Positions 1 to 8,249 of a stretch of 64,000 nt of DNA are shown here, piece after piece. The DNA is from Kitasatospora azatica KCTC 9699 (GTDB lineage: Bacteria > Actinomycetota > Actinomycetes > Streptomycetales > Streptomycetaceae): contig NZ_JQMO01000003.1 of assembly GCF_000744785.1 (NCBI RefSeq), positions 2,790,001-2,854,000 on the forward strand. The letters are read 5' to 3'. Position 1 is the first letter of the stretch, and each line of letters begins with the position of its first letter. The position numbers and the translations under genes were made by a program. Below the pieces are notes generated by a model. That model worked only from the letters and a program-made list of their open reading frames with translations, did not search any database and was not told the DNA's origin.

Positions 1-389
1 CTGCTGTCGCGCAGGAAGTCCCAGCAGCGGGTGGCTTCCTCGGTCTCCTTGATCGACTCGGCGGCCCGGGCCAGGGCGGCCAGGCAGCGCAGGAAGCCGC
101 GGTTGGCGCGGTGGTCCCACGGAACCGGCCCGTGGCCCTTCCAGCCCGCCCGGCGCAGCGAGTCCAGCCCGCGGTGGTACCCGGTCCGGGCGTAGGCGTA
201 GGACTCCACCACCCGCCCCTCGGCGAAGGCGTCGTCGGCCAGCATCGCCCAGGCGAGCGAGAACCACGGGTAGTCCGCCGCGAGCTGGGTGGGCGACGCG
301 GACTCCTCGGCGAGCCGGCGGTACGGCTCGGGCTCCTCGCTGAGCAGCGTCGGGGCCGGGCCCGACAGCAAGTTCTTCCGTTCAGTCAT
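1..389 (-). CDS. DUF3151 family protein (3' end off the window)
   Basis: The reading frame starts at an ATG (complement of 387-389) and runs off the left edge, giving about 129 residues. The start MTERKNLLSGP and the internal stretches ESYAYARTGYHRGLDSLRR and WKGHGPVPWDH are what I remember of DUF3151 proteins, which are short, cytosolic and of unknown function. In Streptomyces this gene is a regular neighbour of fbaA, as here: it lies downstream of the aldolase gene on the same strand, with a strong hairpin between them that probably separates the transcripts. No function can be assigned beyond the family. Confidence 0.85.
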   Translation of the reverse strand, partial: MTERKNLLSGPAPTLLSEEPEPYRRLAEESASPTQLAADYPWFSLAWAMLADDAFAEGRVVESYAYARTGYHRGLDSLRRAGWKGHGPVPWDHRANRGFLRCLAALARAAESIKETEEATRCWDFLRDS

Positions 390-463
390 GCTCCCAGTCT
401 GCCAGCCGTCCGAGTGGCCGCGGTGGGCCCCAGGTGGAGGTTCCGGTGGAGGTTCGGCAGACA

Positions 464-502
464 CCGAGGGCCCGGCCGACGAGAAGTCGGCCGGGCCCTC
501 GG
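464..502 (-). terminator. Strong hairpin downstream of the aldolase gene
   Basis: Perfect 17-bp arms at 464-480 and 486-502 with a 5-nt loop, 26 bp after the fbaA stop codon. There is no long T-run, as is common for actinobacterial terminators. It should end the aldolase transcript before the DUF3151 gene. Confidence 0.75.
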
Positions 503-528
503 GCAGGGACTCGGATCGCCGGGCGGTC

Positions 529-1551
529 CTACTTCATGCGGGTGCCGGCCGAGCGCAGGGTCTGCGCGGCCTCGAGCACCCGGGCGGCCATGCCGGCCTC
601 GGCCAGCTTGCCCCAGGTGCGGGGGTCGTAGGTGTTCTTCTTGCCGACCTCGCCGTCGACCTTCAGCACACCGTCGTAGTTGCGGAACATGTGGTCCACG
701 ACGGGGCGGGTGAAGGCGTACTGGGTGTCGGTGTCCAGGTTCATCTTGACCACGCCGTTCTCCAGCGCGGTGGCGATCTCCTCGGCCGAGGAGCCGGAGC
801 CGCCGTGGAAGACGAAGTCGAACGGGTCGTTCTTGCCGTACTGGGCGCCGATCGCGTCCTGCAGGTCGCGCAGCAGCTCGGGACGGAGCACGACGTTGCC
901 CGGCTTGTAGACGCCGTGCACGTTGCCGAAGGAGGCGGCCAGCAGGTAGCGGCCGTTCTCGCCCAGGCCCAGCGCCTCGGCGGTGCGGACGGCGTCGTTG
1001 ACCGTGGTGTAGAGGTTGTCGTTGATCTCGTGCGTGACACCGTCCTCCTCGCCGCCGGTCGGGGTGATCTCGACCTCGAGGATGATCCGGGCCGCGTGGG
1101 CCTGGGCCAGCAGCTCCTGGCCGATGGCCAGGTTGTCGGCCAGGGTCTCGGCGGAGCCGTCCCACATGTGCGACTGGAACAGCGGGTTCTGGCCCTTGGC
1201 CACGCGCTCGGCGGAGATCGCCAGCAGCGGGCGGACGTAGCCGTCCAGCTTGTCCTTGGGGCAGTGGTCGGTGTGCAGCGCGACGGTGATGTCGTACTTG
1301 GCGGCCACGATGTGGGCGAACTCGGCGAGCGCGACGGCGCCGGTCACCATGTCCTTGTTGTGCTGGCCGCCCAGGAACTCCGCACCACCGGTGGAGATCT
1401 GGATGATGCCGTCGCTCTCCGCCTCGGCGAAGCCGCGCAGAGCCGCGTGCAGCGTCTGCGACGAGGTGACGTTGATGGCCGGGTAGGCGAACTTTCCGGC
1501 CTTGGCCCGGTCGAGCATCTCGTTGTAGACGTCGGGAGTTGCGATGGGCAT
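529..1551 (-). CDS. fbaA: Class II fructose-bisphosphate aldolase
   Basis: A 340-residue protein matching class II (zinc-dependent) aldolases, which interconvert fructose-1,6-bisphosphate with DHAP and glyceraldehyde-3-phosphate in glycolysis and gluconeogenesis. Visible family motifs: LHTDHCPKD (zinc-binding His after a TD pair), QSHMWDGSAE, the acidic stretch LEVEITPTGGEEDG, SFGNVHGVY, and the phosphate-binding VFHGGSGSS. The length is typical of the longer FbaA subgroup. The ATG is preceded by AGGAG at good spacing. The gene is monocistronic or leads into the DUF3151 gene, with a strong hairpin after its stop. Nothing looks abnormal. Confidence 0.97.
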   Translation of the reverse strand: MPIATPDVYNEMLDRAKAGKFAYPAINVTSSQTLHAALRGFAEAESDGIIQISTGGAEFLGGQHNKDMVTGAVALAEFAHIVAAKYDITVALHTDHCPKDKLDGYVRPLLAISAERVAKGQNPLFQSHMWDGSAETLADNLAIGQELLAQAHAARIILEVEITPTGGEEDGVTHEINDNLYTTVNDAVRTAEALGLGENGRYLLAASFGNVHGVYKPGNVVLRPELLRDLQDAIGAQYGKNDPFDFVFHGGSGSSAEEIATALENGVVKMNLDTDTQYAFTRPVVDHMFRNYDGVLKVDGEVGKKNTYDPRTWGKLAEAGMAARVLEAAQTLRSAGTRMK

Positions 1552-1771
1552 GCGAATCCGCTCCTGTCGGTGTGGGGCGATCGGACGACGCTGTCCGATG
1601 CTCGTAACGCCTGTGGTTCACGGCGTCGACGCGGGTACGAGGAATGAGGGTGGTCCTCGACCGCGGGCCGGACACCGGGGTCATCTTCCCAGACTCGTGC
1701 CGGAGCTTCACCTACGGGTTCACCATGCGGTCTTTCAGAGTGTCGCCATCCGGCCGCGCTATCCTGCGCCC

Positions 1772-2503
1772 GTGACTAATGCCACCGCCCTAGCGGTCAA
1801 TCTCCTGGACGCCAAGTCGTTGATCAGCTCGGTCGGGACCATCGGCCTGCTCGCGATCATCTTCGCCGAGACCGGCCTGCTGATCGGTTTCTTCCTGCCT
1901 GGCGACTCACTGCTGATCCTGGCCGGGGTGGCGGCCTCCTCGGCCGCCGCCAAGGCCTTCGGGCCGGGCGTCCAGATGCCGATCGGGGTGCTGCTGCTCG
2001 CCGCGCCGATCTGCGCGATCGCCGGTGCCCAGCTCGGCCACCTGCTCGGCGCGAAGGCGGGGAGCAAGCTCTTCGACAAGCCGGACTCACGGATCTTCAA
2101 GCGCGACTACGTCGTGAAGGCCGAGGAGTACTTCGCCAAGTTCGGGCCGGAGAAGGCCGTGGTGATGGCCCGCTTCATCCCGATCGTGCGCACCTTCCTC
2201 AACCCGGTGGCCGGGATGCTGGAGATGCCGGCCCGCAAGTTCTTCGCCTGGAACGTGATCGGCGGCGTGCTGTGGACCGAGCTGATGCTCTGCATCGGCT
2301 ACTTCTTCGGTGACTCGATGGCCCCGGTGATCGACAAGTACCTGATCCCGGCGATGGCGCTGATCATCCTGCTGTCGATCTCGCCGATCCTGGTCGAGCT
2401 GGTCCGCGAGCGCAAGAAGCGCAAGGCGGGCGGCGCGGCCTTCGCGGCCGAGGCCGAGGCGGGCGACGCGCTGCAGCCCGGTGGCCGGCACCGCCGCGGC
2501 TGA
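1772..2503 (+). CDS. DedA family membrane protein
   Basis: A 243-residue integral membrane protein of the DedA/SNARE-associated (VTT) superfamily, whose members are linked to lipid flipping and envelope homeostasis. Visible signatures: GLLIGFFLPGDSLLILAGV near residues 30-50, and the conserved ARFIPIVRTFLNPVAGM segment with its Arg residues around 130-150, followed by FFAWNVIGGVLW. Four to five hydrophobic segments are apparent and the tail is Arg/Lys-rich then Ala/Glu-rich. I chose the GTG at 1772 because the family similarity starts there; an in-frame upstream extension looks non-coding. It is divergent from fbaA. Confidence 0.9.
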   Translation: MTNATALAVNLLDAKSLISSVGTIGLLAIIFAETGLLIGFFLPGDSLLILAGVAASSAAAKAFGPGVQMPIGVLLLAAPICAIAGAQLGHLLGAKAGSKLFDKPDSRIFKRDYVVKAEEYFAKFGPEKAVVMARFIPIVRTFLNPVAGMLEMPARKFFAWNVIGGVLWTELMLCIGYFFGDSMAPVIDKYLIPAMALIILLSISPILVELVRERKKRKAGGAAFAAEAEAGDALQPGGRHRRG

Positions 2504-2520
2504 TCCCGCGGAACGCTTCG

Positions 2521-2550
2521 AGGCCGCGTCCCCACCCGGGGGCGCGGCCT
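2521..2550 (+). terminator. Rho-independent terminator after the DedA gene
   Basis: Arms AGGCCGCG (2521-2528) and CGCGGCCT (2543-2550) are complementary and are followed by a short T-run (2550-2553), 17 bp after the DedA stop. Confidence 0.7.
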
Positions 2551-2564
2551 TTTCGCGCGCCGGA

Positions 2565-2638
2565 TGCAGGGCACGCCGGATTCAGGACGTGACGACGCCG
2601 GATTCAGGGCGTGACGATCTCAGGGCGTGACGATCGCG
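2565..2638 (-). repeat. Tandem repeats spanning the sulfatase stop codon
   Basis: On the coding (minus) strand the last codons and the TGA of the sulfatase gene (GTCACGCCCTGA) are followed by two near copies, one with the same CGTCACGCCCTGA and one with CGTCACGTCCTGA, each followed by ATCCGG, and then by a degenerate fourth copy. The unit is about 21-22 bp and repeats the stop codon. Confidence 0.8.
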
Positions 2639-4464
2639 AAGTTCGGGTCGGGGGTGTCCAGCAGGGAGAGCAGCTTCGCCAGCACCTGCGGGTCGCCGCT
2701 CTGCTCGATGCCGGCCAGGCCGCCGCCCGCCAGCAGGCCGAGCAGCTGGGCCTTGCCGAGGGTCAGCGTGAGGTCGGCCGATCCGCCGCCCAGCGGTTTG
2801 CCGAGCGGGGCGCTGCGGTGGGTGAGGGCGCCGTTGGACAGGGTCAGCCGCCAGCCGCGCCGCTCGTCGGTGACCCGCCAGTCGAGGGTCAGCGCGGTGT
2901 CCCAGGCCCGTGGACCGTTCACCCGCACCGCCAGCGAGTCGATCAGCTGGTCCACGGTCAGCGCCATCGCGACCTCGGGGTTGCTCGGGCTCAGCTCGAC
3001 CGTGGCGAGGGTGCCGCGCAGTTCCATCGCGGCGGTCAGGTAGACGTTGCGCCAGGTGCCGTTCTCGGCGCCGTGGCCGAGCAGGTCGTAGGCGCCGGCC
3101 AGGGTCCGCCGGGCCTCCTGGTGCTCGGGCGCGGCGAAGACCGCGTGGTTGAGCAGGGTGACGGCGAAGCGCGGGTCGTCGGCCGCCAGGTACTCCTTGG
3201 CCTTGGCCACGGTGGCGTCCACCCCGCCGAGGGCCTCGGTGTGCCGCCTGGCCAGCTCGACCGGCGGGTGCTCCCACAGGTGCGCCGGGTTGCCGTCGTA
3301 CCAGCCGAGGTAGCGCTGGTAGATCGCCTTGACGTTGTGGCTGACCGAGCCGTAGTAGCCGCGCAGCGCCCAGCTGCGGTCCAGCTGCGGCGGCAGCGCC
3401 AGCTCCTCGGCGATCTCCGGGCCGGTCAGGCCGCTGTTGAGCAGCCGCAGGGTCTGGTCGTGCAGGTAGGCGTAGAGGTCACGCTGTTCGGTGAGGAAGT
3501 CGGCGATCCGCTGCTGTCCCCAGGTCGGCCAGTGGTGCGAGGCGAAGGCGACCTCGGAGTCGGCGCCGAACAGGGTCAGCGCCTCGTCCAGGTAGTGCGC
3601 CCAGACCCGGGCGTCGCGGACCAGGGCGCCGCGCAGGGTCAGCACGTTGTGCATGGTGTGGGTGGCGTTCTCGGCCAGGCAGAGCGCCCTGAGGTCCGGG
3701 AAGTGGAAGTTCATCTCGGCCGGGGCCTCGGTGCCCGGGGTGAGGTGGAAGACGATCCGTACTCCGTCCACGGTCTCCAGCTGGCCGGTGCGGGTGATGT
3801 CCACGGTCGGCGCGATCAGCGTGATGCTGCCGGTGGAGGTGGTCATCCCGAGGCCGCAGCCGATCTGGCCCTGCGGGCTCTTGGGCAGCCGCGCGCCGTA
3901 CATGAAGACGGCGCGGCGGGTCATCGCGTTGCCCGCGTAGACGTTCTCGCTGACCGCGTGCTTCAGGAAGCCGTGCGGGGCGATCACCGGGACCGGCTCG
4001 TGGCCGTGCGGGACCACGCCGCGGGCGCCGCCGAAGTGGTCGCCGTGCGAGTGGGTGTAGATCAGGCCGGTGACCGGGCGCTCGCCGCGATGGCGGCGGT
4101 AGAGGGCGAGCGCGGCGGCGGCGGTCTCGGCGGAGATCAGCGGGTCGATCACGATCACCCCGCGGTCGCCCTCGATCAGCGTCATGTTGGACAGGTCCAG
4201 GCCGCGCACCTGGTAGATGCCCTCGGTGACCTGGTACAGGCCCTGTCGGGCGGCCAGCCGGCCCTGGCGCCAGAGGCTGGGGTTGGCGGTGTCCGGGCAG
4301 TCCTCGGCGAGGAACGCGTAGGCGTCGTTGTCCCAGATCACCCGGCCGTCCCGAGTGGTGACCACGCCCGGGTCCAGGCGGTCGATGAACCCACGATCCG
4401 CGTCGGCGAAGTCCTCGCCATCTTCGGAGGTAAGGGTCTCGAAGGAGGGAGCAGTGGAGGTCAT
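2620..4464 (-). CDS. Alkyl/aryl sulfatase, metallo-beta-lactamase fold (SdsA1/BDS1 type)
   Basis: A 614-residue protein with the full architecture of type III (zinc) alkyl sulfatases, which hydrolyse primary alkyl sulfates such as SDS to the alcohol and inorganic sulfate. The binuclear zinc motif THSHGDHFGG (HxHxDH) lies near residue 137. The second metal/catalytic region with FHFPDLRALCLAENATHTMH follows near 255, then a helical dimerisation part, and a C-terminal SCP2-like domain (ALTVDQLIDSLAVRV onward). There is no secretion signal, so it is probably cytosolic. The ATG at 4464 gives MTSTAPSFETLTSEDG. It is convergent with the DedA gene. Its 3' end is embedded in tandem repeats. Confidence 0.92.
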   Translation of the reverse strand: MTSTAPSFETLTSEDGEDFADADRGFIDRLDPGVVTTRDGRVIWDNDAYAFLAEDCPDTANPSLWRQGRLAARQGLYQVTEGIYQVRGLDLSNMTLIEGDRGVIVIDPLISAETAAAALALYRRHRGERPVTGLIYTHSHGDHFGGARGVVPHGHEPVPVIAPHGFLKHAVSENVYAGNAMTRRAVFMYGARLPKSPQGQIGCGLGMTTSTGSITLIAPTVDITRTGQLETVDGVRIVFHLTPGTEAPAEMNFHFPDLRALCLAENATHTMHNVLTLRGALVRDARVWAHYLDEALTLFGADSEVAFASHHWPTWGQQRIADFLTEQRDLYAYLHDQTLRLLNSGLTGPEIAEELALPPQLDRSWALRGYYGSVSHNVKAIYQRYLGWYDGNPAHLWEHPPVELARRHTEALGGVDATVAKAKEYLAADDPRFAVTLLNHAVFAAPEHQEARRTLAGAYDLLGHGAENGTWRNVYLTAAMELRGTLATVELSPSNPEVAMALTVDQLIDSLAVRVNGPRAWDTALTLDWRVTDERRGWRLTLSNGALTHRSAPLGKPLGGGSADLTLTLGKAQLLGLLAGGGLAGIEQSGDPQVLAKLLSLLDTPDPNFAIVTP

Positions 4465-4530
4465 GTCGGTGAGATTGTCACAGTATGGGCGGTTTTTCCT
4501 GCCATGGAAGCTGCGTCGGAGAGCCGAAAC

Positions 4531-4574
4531 GGCCGGGGTGGGCGAGGTTTCACGTGAAACATCCCACCCCGGCC
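4531..4574. terminator. Perfect hairpin between pyrE and the sulfatase gene
   Basis: Arms 4531-4542 (GGCCGGGGTGGG) and 4563-4574 (CCCACCCCGGCC) are perfectly complementary over 12 bp, enclosing a 20-nt loop. It lies 34 bp past the pyrE stop and can act as a terminator. The loop contains the parS-like palindrome listed separately. Confidence 0.65.
4547..4560. promoter_or_regulatory. parS-like ParB-binding site
   Basis: GTTTCACGTGAAAC is a perfect 14-bp palindrome, identical to the core I remember for Streptomyces parS (ParB centromere sites clustered around oriC). The following base is A, matching the 3' side of the longer consensus, while the preceding base is G rather than T. It is the only copy I found in the window. 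The gene neighbourhood (fbaA/pyrE) is one I remember as lying a few hundred kb from oriC in S. coelicolor, which fits a bona fide parS. Confidence 0.8.
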
Positions 4575-4607
4575 GTTGCGCCGGACGGAGCTGTGCGGAC
4601 CGACCGG

Positions 4608-5156
4608 TCAGGCCAGGTCGAGGTCCTCGGCGGTGAAGATGGTGTAGTACGGCAGGCCCGCCTCCTCGATGGCCGGCGCGGCCCCGCGCTCGACGATCAC
4701 CGCGACGCCGACCACCTCGGCGCCCGCCTCGCGCAGCGCCTCGACGGCGGTCAGCACCGAGCCGCCGGTGGTGGAGGTGTCCTCGACGGCGAGCACCCGG
4801 CGGCCCTTGACGTCCGGGCCCTCGATCCGGCGCTGCAGGCCGTGCGCCTTGCCCGCCTTGCGGACCACGAAGGCGTCCAGCTCGCGGCCGCGCGCCGCGG
4901 CGGCGTGCAGCATCGCGGCGGCGACCGGGTCGGCGCCCAGGGTCAGGCCGCCCACGGCCTCGTAGTCGAGGTCGGCGGTGGCATCCAGCAGCACCCGGCC
5001 GACCAGCGGCGCGGCCTGCGCGTCCAGGGTGATCCGGCGCAGGTCCACGTAGTAGTCGGCCTCACGGCCGGAGGAGAGGATCACCTTGCCGTGCACCACG
5101 GCCTTGTTCTTGATCTGCGCCAGCAGGGCGTCGCGGTCGTTGCTCGGGTTGCTCAT
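4608..5156 (-). CDS. pyrE: Orotate phosphoribosyltransferase
   Basis: A 182-residue type I phosphoribosyltransferase that makes orotidine-5'-monophosphate from orotate and PRPP in de novo pyrimidine synthesis. The PRPP-binding motif VLAVEDTSTTGGSVLTAVEAL (residues about 115-135) and the upstream YYVDLRRITLDAQAAPL segment are family hallmarks. Length is typical for actinobacterial PyrE. The ATG at 5156 is followed by MSNPSNDRDALLAQIKNKAV. The next gene upstream on the same strand (SRPBCC protein) is only 76 bp away, so co-transcription is possible. A hairpin with a parS-like loop follows the stop. Confidence 0.96.
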   Translation of the reverse strand: MSNPSNDRDALLAQIKNKAVVHGKVILSSGREADYYVDLRRITLDAQAAPLVGRVLLDATADLDYEAVGGLTLGADPVAAAMLHAAAARGRELDAFVVRKAGKAHGLQRRIEGPDVKGRRVLAVEDTSTTGGSVLTAVEALREAGAEVVGVAVIVERGAAPAIEEAGLPYYTIFTAEDLDLA

Positions 5157-5232
5157 GGACAGTCAGTCTATGCGGTCGGTGCCGGCCGGCCCGGTGAGCA
5201 CCGGCCCGGCCTGCCGCCCGGCCGGACAGGCC

Positions 5233-6231
5233 CTAGCGTCGGCGCAGCGCGCGGGCCACGATCACCGCGCCGCCGAGCAGCGCGACCCCGCCGCCGATCA
5301 CCCAGGGGGTGCTGATCCGGCCGGAGATCCGGGCCGCCACCGGCGCCCCCGCGTGCTGGTCGCCGTACCAGCGGCTGGCGGCCCGGGCCCGGGCGCTGCG
5401 GGCCGGCAGGGCGGGGGCGTAGCGGCCGCGCGGCGGGGCGTGGTCCACCTCCTCGGCGGACCGGCCGACGATGCTGCGGCGGACCGGCCCGGCCAGTACG
5501 TCGTCCGCGGTGAGCGGCTCCTCCACGGCGCGCGGGAAGCCGTACGGGACGTCGATGCGTTCGCCCTCCTCGTGGGCCGGGGTGATCTCCTCGTCCGGGC
5601 CGGAGAAGGCGATCAGGTCGGAGAGGTCCTCGGCGAAGAGGTCGTCGGGGAGCGGTTCGGGCTCGGCCGCCGCCGACTCGTCGGTCGGTTCGGGCTGCCC
5701 GGTCGGCTCCGGCTCCTCCGGCTCCAGGTCGGGCACCACGGTGAGCGCCGGCCCGGCCGGCGGCGCGGACAGCTCCTCGGCGAGGGCGGCGGTGAAACGA
5801 TCCAGCAGCCGTCGGCCCGCGACCGCCAGTGTGGCGGCGTCGAACTCCGCGAGCCGGCCGCCCGGGGTGAGGTCGCCCTGCCAGCGCAGCACGGTGTTCC
5901 CGGCGCCGTCCGGGTCGAGGCTGAGCCGCACGGTGGCCACCACCTCGCCGTCGCCGCGGGCCTCCTGACCCTCGACGAAGGCCGTCAGCCGGCCCGAACC
6001 GCCGCTGCGGATCAGCGAGATGACGCCCCGGTAGGTGATGGTGGAGCTGCCGACCCGCAGCTTCAGCCGGCCGTTGACCTCGGTCGGCGCGTCCTTGGCG
6101 GCGGCCGCCCTGGCGGGCGCGTCGGAGGCTTCGGCGCTCAGGCCGGGGACGCAGCGGGCGAGCAGCGCGGGATCGTCCAGGGCGCGCTGGACGAGTTCGA
6201 CCGGCAGCGGAATGACAACCTCATGCTCCAT
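5233..6231 (-). CDS. SRPBCC/CoxG-like protein with C-terminal membrane anchor
   Basis: A 332-residue protein. The first 150 residues (MEHEVVIPLPVELVQRALDD, then VNGRLKLRVGSSTITYRG and GRLAEFDAATLAVAGRRLL) match the SRPBCC fold of the CoxG/carbon monoxide dehydrogenase subunit G family, which binds lipids or hydrophobic ligands. Residues about 165-290 are an acidic, Pro/Glu-rich linker of low complexity. The C-terminus has one hydrophobic segment (GGGVALLGGAVIVARA) followed by LRRR, consistent with a tail anchor facing the cytosol. Beside pyrE it is a known Streptomyces synteny partner, so it is unlikely to be part of a CO dehydrogenase. Ligand and role are unknown. Confidence 0.8.
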   Translation of the reverse strand: MEHEVVIPLPVELVQRALDDPALLARCVPGLSAEASDAPARAAAAKDAPTEVNGRLKLRVGSSTITYRGVISLIRSGGSGRLTAFVEGQEARGDGEVVATVRLSLDPDGAGNTVLRWQGDLTPGGRLAEFDAATLAVAGRRLLDRFTAALAEELSAPPAGPALTVVPDLEPEEPEPTGQPEPTDESAAAEPEPLPDDLFAEDLSDLIAFSGPDEEITPAHEEGERIDVPYGFPRAVEEPLTADDVLAGPVRRSIVGRSAEEVDHAPPRGRYAPALPARSARARAASRWYGDQHAGAPVAARISGRISTPWVIGGGVALLGGAVIVARALRRR

Positions 6232-6357
6232 GTCTGTGAGCCTACCGACCCGCCCCGCAAGGAGGAGGACACGCCACCGGGTTGACGCGGATCAGCACCG
6301 CGACAGCGCCGGGGCGACAGCGGGTGCGGCGGTGCGGTACAGGTGCGGCAGCGGTGC

Positions 6358-8145
6358 TCAGCGCGGCTCCAGCAGGGTGCTCGGGGGTGGCAGCGGCTCG
6401 GGGCGGTGGGTGGCCAGCTCCTCGGCCGCCGCGCCGAGCGCCGGGACGGTCAGCGAGCGCGGCGCCGGCGCATCGGCGGCCAGCGCCGGCGCCGGCCGGC
6501 TGTCGCGGGCCGCCAGCAGCACCGCTGCCCGGTCGCCGCTGCCCGCCGGATCGCAGGCCGGTCCGCGGCCCGGCACCGGGAACGGCACCGTCCACAGGCC
6601 CGCCGCCCGCAGACCCGCCTCCACCGTCCACAGGCCCGGGCCGGCGGGGGCCGGTACCGCCAGGCGTCCGGCGGTGGCCAGTCGGGCGGCGGCCAGTCCG
6701 TAGAACTCGGCGGCGTGGTACTCGCTGCGGGCGGCCCGCTCGGGGGCCGGCAGGTCGGCGAGCACCGCGTCGAAGCGCTCGGTCCCGGTGTCCTCGCGCA
6801 GCCAGGTCAGCGGGTCGGCGGTGACCACCCGCACCCGGGGGTCGGCGAAGGAGTGCTCGTCGAGCGCGGCCAGCGCGGGGTCGGTGCGGGCCAGCGCGGG
6901 CAGCGCCGGGTCCAGGGTGACCACCAGCACCTCGGTCACCCTGCGGTGCCGCAGCACCTCGCGCAGCGCCAGCCCGTCGCCGCCGCCGAGCAGCAGCACC
7001 CGGGTGTCGGCGCCGCCGGCCAGCGCCGGGTGGACCAGCGCCTCGTGGTAGCGGTACTCGTCGCTGCCACAGGCGGCCAGCCGGCCCGCCAGGTAGAGGC
7101 GCAGCGGCTCGGCGTGCTGCTCGGGCACCCGGTCGGCCGGCCGGGCGGCGGGCGAGGGGGGTCCGTCGCCGGTCAGCACGATCTCGCCGTACCGGCTCTG
7201 CACCGCCTGCCGGGGCGCCGAGCCGTAGAGGGCGTGCCGGGCGGCCCGCTCGATCGCGCCGGTGCAGGCGGCGGCGACCGCGAGGGCGGCCAGGACCACG
7301 CCGCAGCCGGTCCACAGCAGCAGCCGGGCCCGCGGACCCGGCTCCTCGCGGAACAGCCAGAGCACCACGGCCGCGCCGGCCACCGCGTTGACCGCGCCGG
7401 TCAGCAGCGCGCCGGTGGCCTGGCCGAGCGCGGGCAGCAGCAGGAACGGGAAGGCCAGGCCACCGATCAGCGCTCCGACGTAGTCGGCGGCGAACAGGTC
7501 GGCGGCGGCCCGGCCGGCCTCCTCCCGGCGGATCCGCTGTATCAGGGTCATCAGCAGCGGGATCTCGGCGCCGATCAGCACCCCGATCAGGAAGGTCAGC
7601 GCGACCATGGCGAGCTGCGCGAGCACGGCCGGCTGGAGGCGGCCGAGCCAGGCCCAGCTGGCGTAGAGGACCAGCACCGAGAGGCCGCCGACCACCGCCA
7701 GGGCGCACTCGACCAGGGCGAAGGAGACGGCCGGGCGGTGCGTGAAGCGCTTGGCGGCCAGGGAGCCCAGGCCCATCGCGAAGACCATCACGGAGAGCAC
7801 CACCGAGGTCTGGGTGACCGAGTCGCCGAGCAGGTAGCCGCCGAGGGCGACCAGCTCCAGCTCGTAGACCAGTCCGCAGGCGGCGCAGACGAAGGCCGCC
7901 AGCAGGACCAGGAAGCGGGCCTTCCGGGGGCGGCGTGCCGGGCGCGGGGGGCGGCGGGTGGCTCTCGGTCGCACCGTTCGGCCGCGTCTGTCCGGGGTAT
8001 ATGCGCGCACCCGGCGCCGGACCCGGTCCCGCACCTGCCGGTCCCGCGCGGGCCCGGCAGGGGGCACCCCCTGCCGGGCTGGCTGGCGAGGTCCGTCGCG
8101 GTCGAGGCCCGGCTCGGTGGGTGGGCCCGTCGGCTGGTTGATCAC
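6358..8145 (-). CDS. Membrane-embedded spermidine synthase-like protein
   Basis: A 595-residue protein starting at GTG 8145. The N-terminal tail is basic and Pro-rich, then seven or eight hydrophobic segments (residues about 65-300, beginning ARFLVLLAAFVCAACGLVYE), then a Rossmann-type methyltransferase fold with the spermidine synthase motif VLLLGGGDGLALREVL (near residue 380) and a DAVLADLP segment. This is the architecture of membrane polyamine aminopropyltransferase-like proteins that I recall in the same neighbourhood of S. coelicolor. Whether it makes spermidine is not shown; ADLPAP replaces the usual D.PxP-type loop. It follows the DUF2617 gene by 104 bp on the same strand. Confidence 0.85.
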   Translation of the reverse strand: MINQPTGPPTEPGLDRDGPRQPARQGVPPAGPARDRQVRDRVRRRVRAYTPDRRGRTVRPRATRRPPRPARRPRKARFLVLLAAFVCAACGLVYELELVALGGYLLGDSVTQTSVVLSVMVFAMGLGSLAAKRFTHRPAVSFALVECALAVVGGLSVLVLYASWAWLGRLQPAVLAQLAMVALTFLIGVLIGAEIPLLMTLIQRIRREEAGRAAADLFAADYVGALIGGLAFPFLLLPALGQATGALLTGAVNAVAGAAVVLWLFREEPGPRARLLLWTGCGVVLAALAVAAACTGAIERAARHALYGSAPRQAVQSRYGEIVLTGDGPPSPAARPADRVPEQHAEPLRLYLAGRLAACGSDEYRYHEALVHPALAGGADTRVLLLGGGDGLALREVLRHRRVTEVLVVTLDPALPALARTDPALAALDEHSFADPRVRVVTADPLTWLREDTGTERFDAVLADLPAPERAARSEYHAAEFYGLAAARLATAGRLAVPAPAGPGLWTVEAGLRAAGLWTVPFPVPGRGPACDPAGSGDRAAVLLAARDSRPAPALAADAPAPRSLTVPALGAAAEELATHRPEPLPPPSTLLEPR

Positions 8146-8249
8146 GCAGAAACGCTAGGCGACCGGTGCCGCAAATAGTTGTACCCGTCCGAGGGATAGC
8201 GCGTCGGTTTGAGTTGACTAATCGTCATGGTGTTCGGACGGTGGGGAAG

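Noticed and set aside
289..1647. Long plus-strand frame opposite fbaA
   Set aside because: Antisense shadow of the aldolase gene, low-complexity Val/Gly/Leu composition typical of the wrong strand in GC-rich DNA.
2611..4557. 648-codon frame opposite the sulfatase gene
   Set aside because: Shadow frame; composition unlike a protein, and the opposite strand has clear catalytic motifs.
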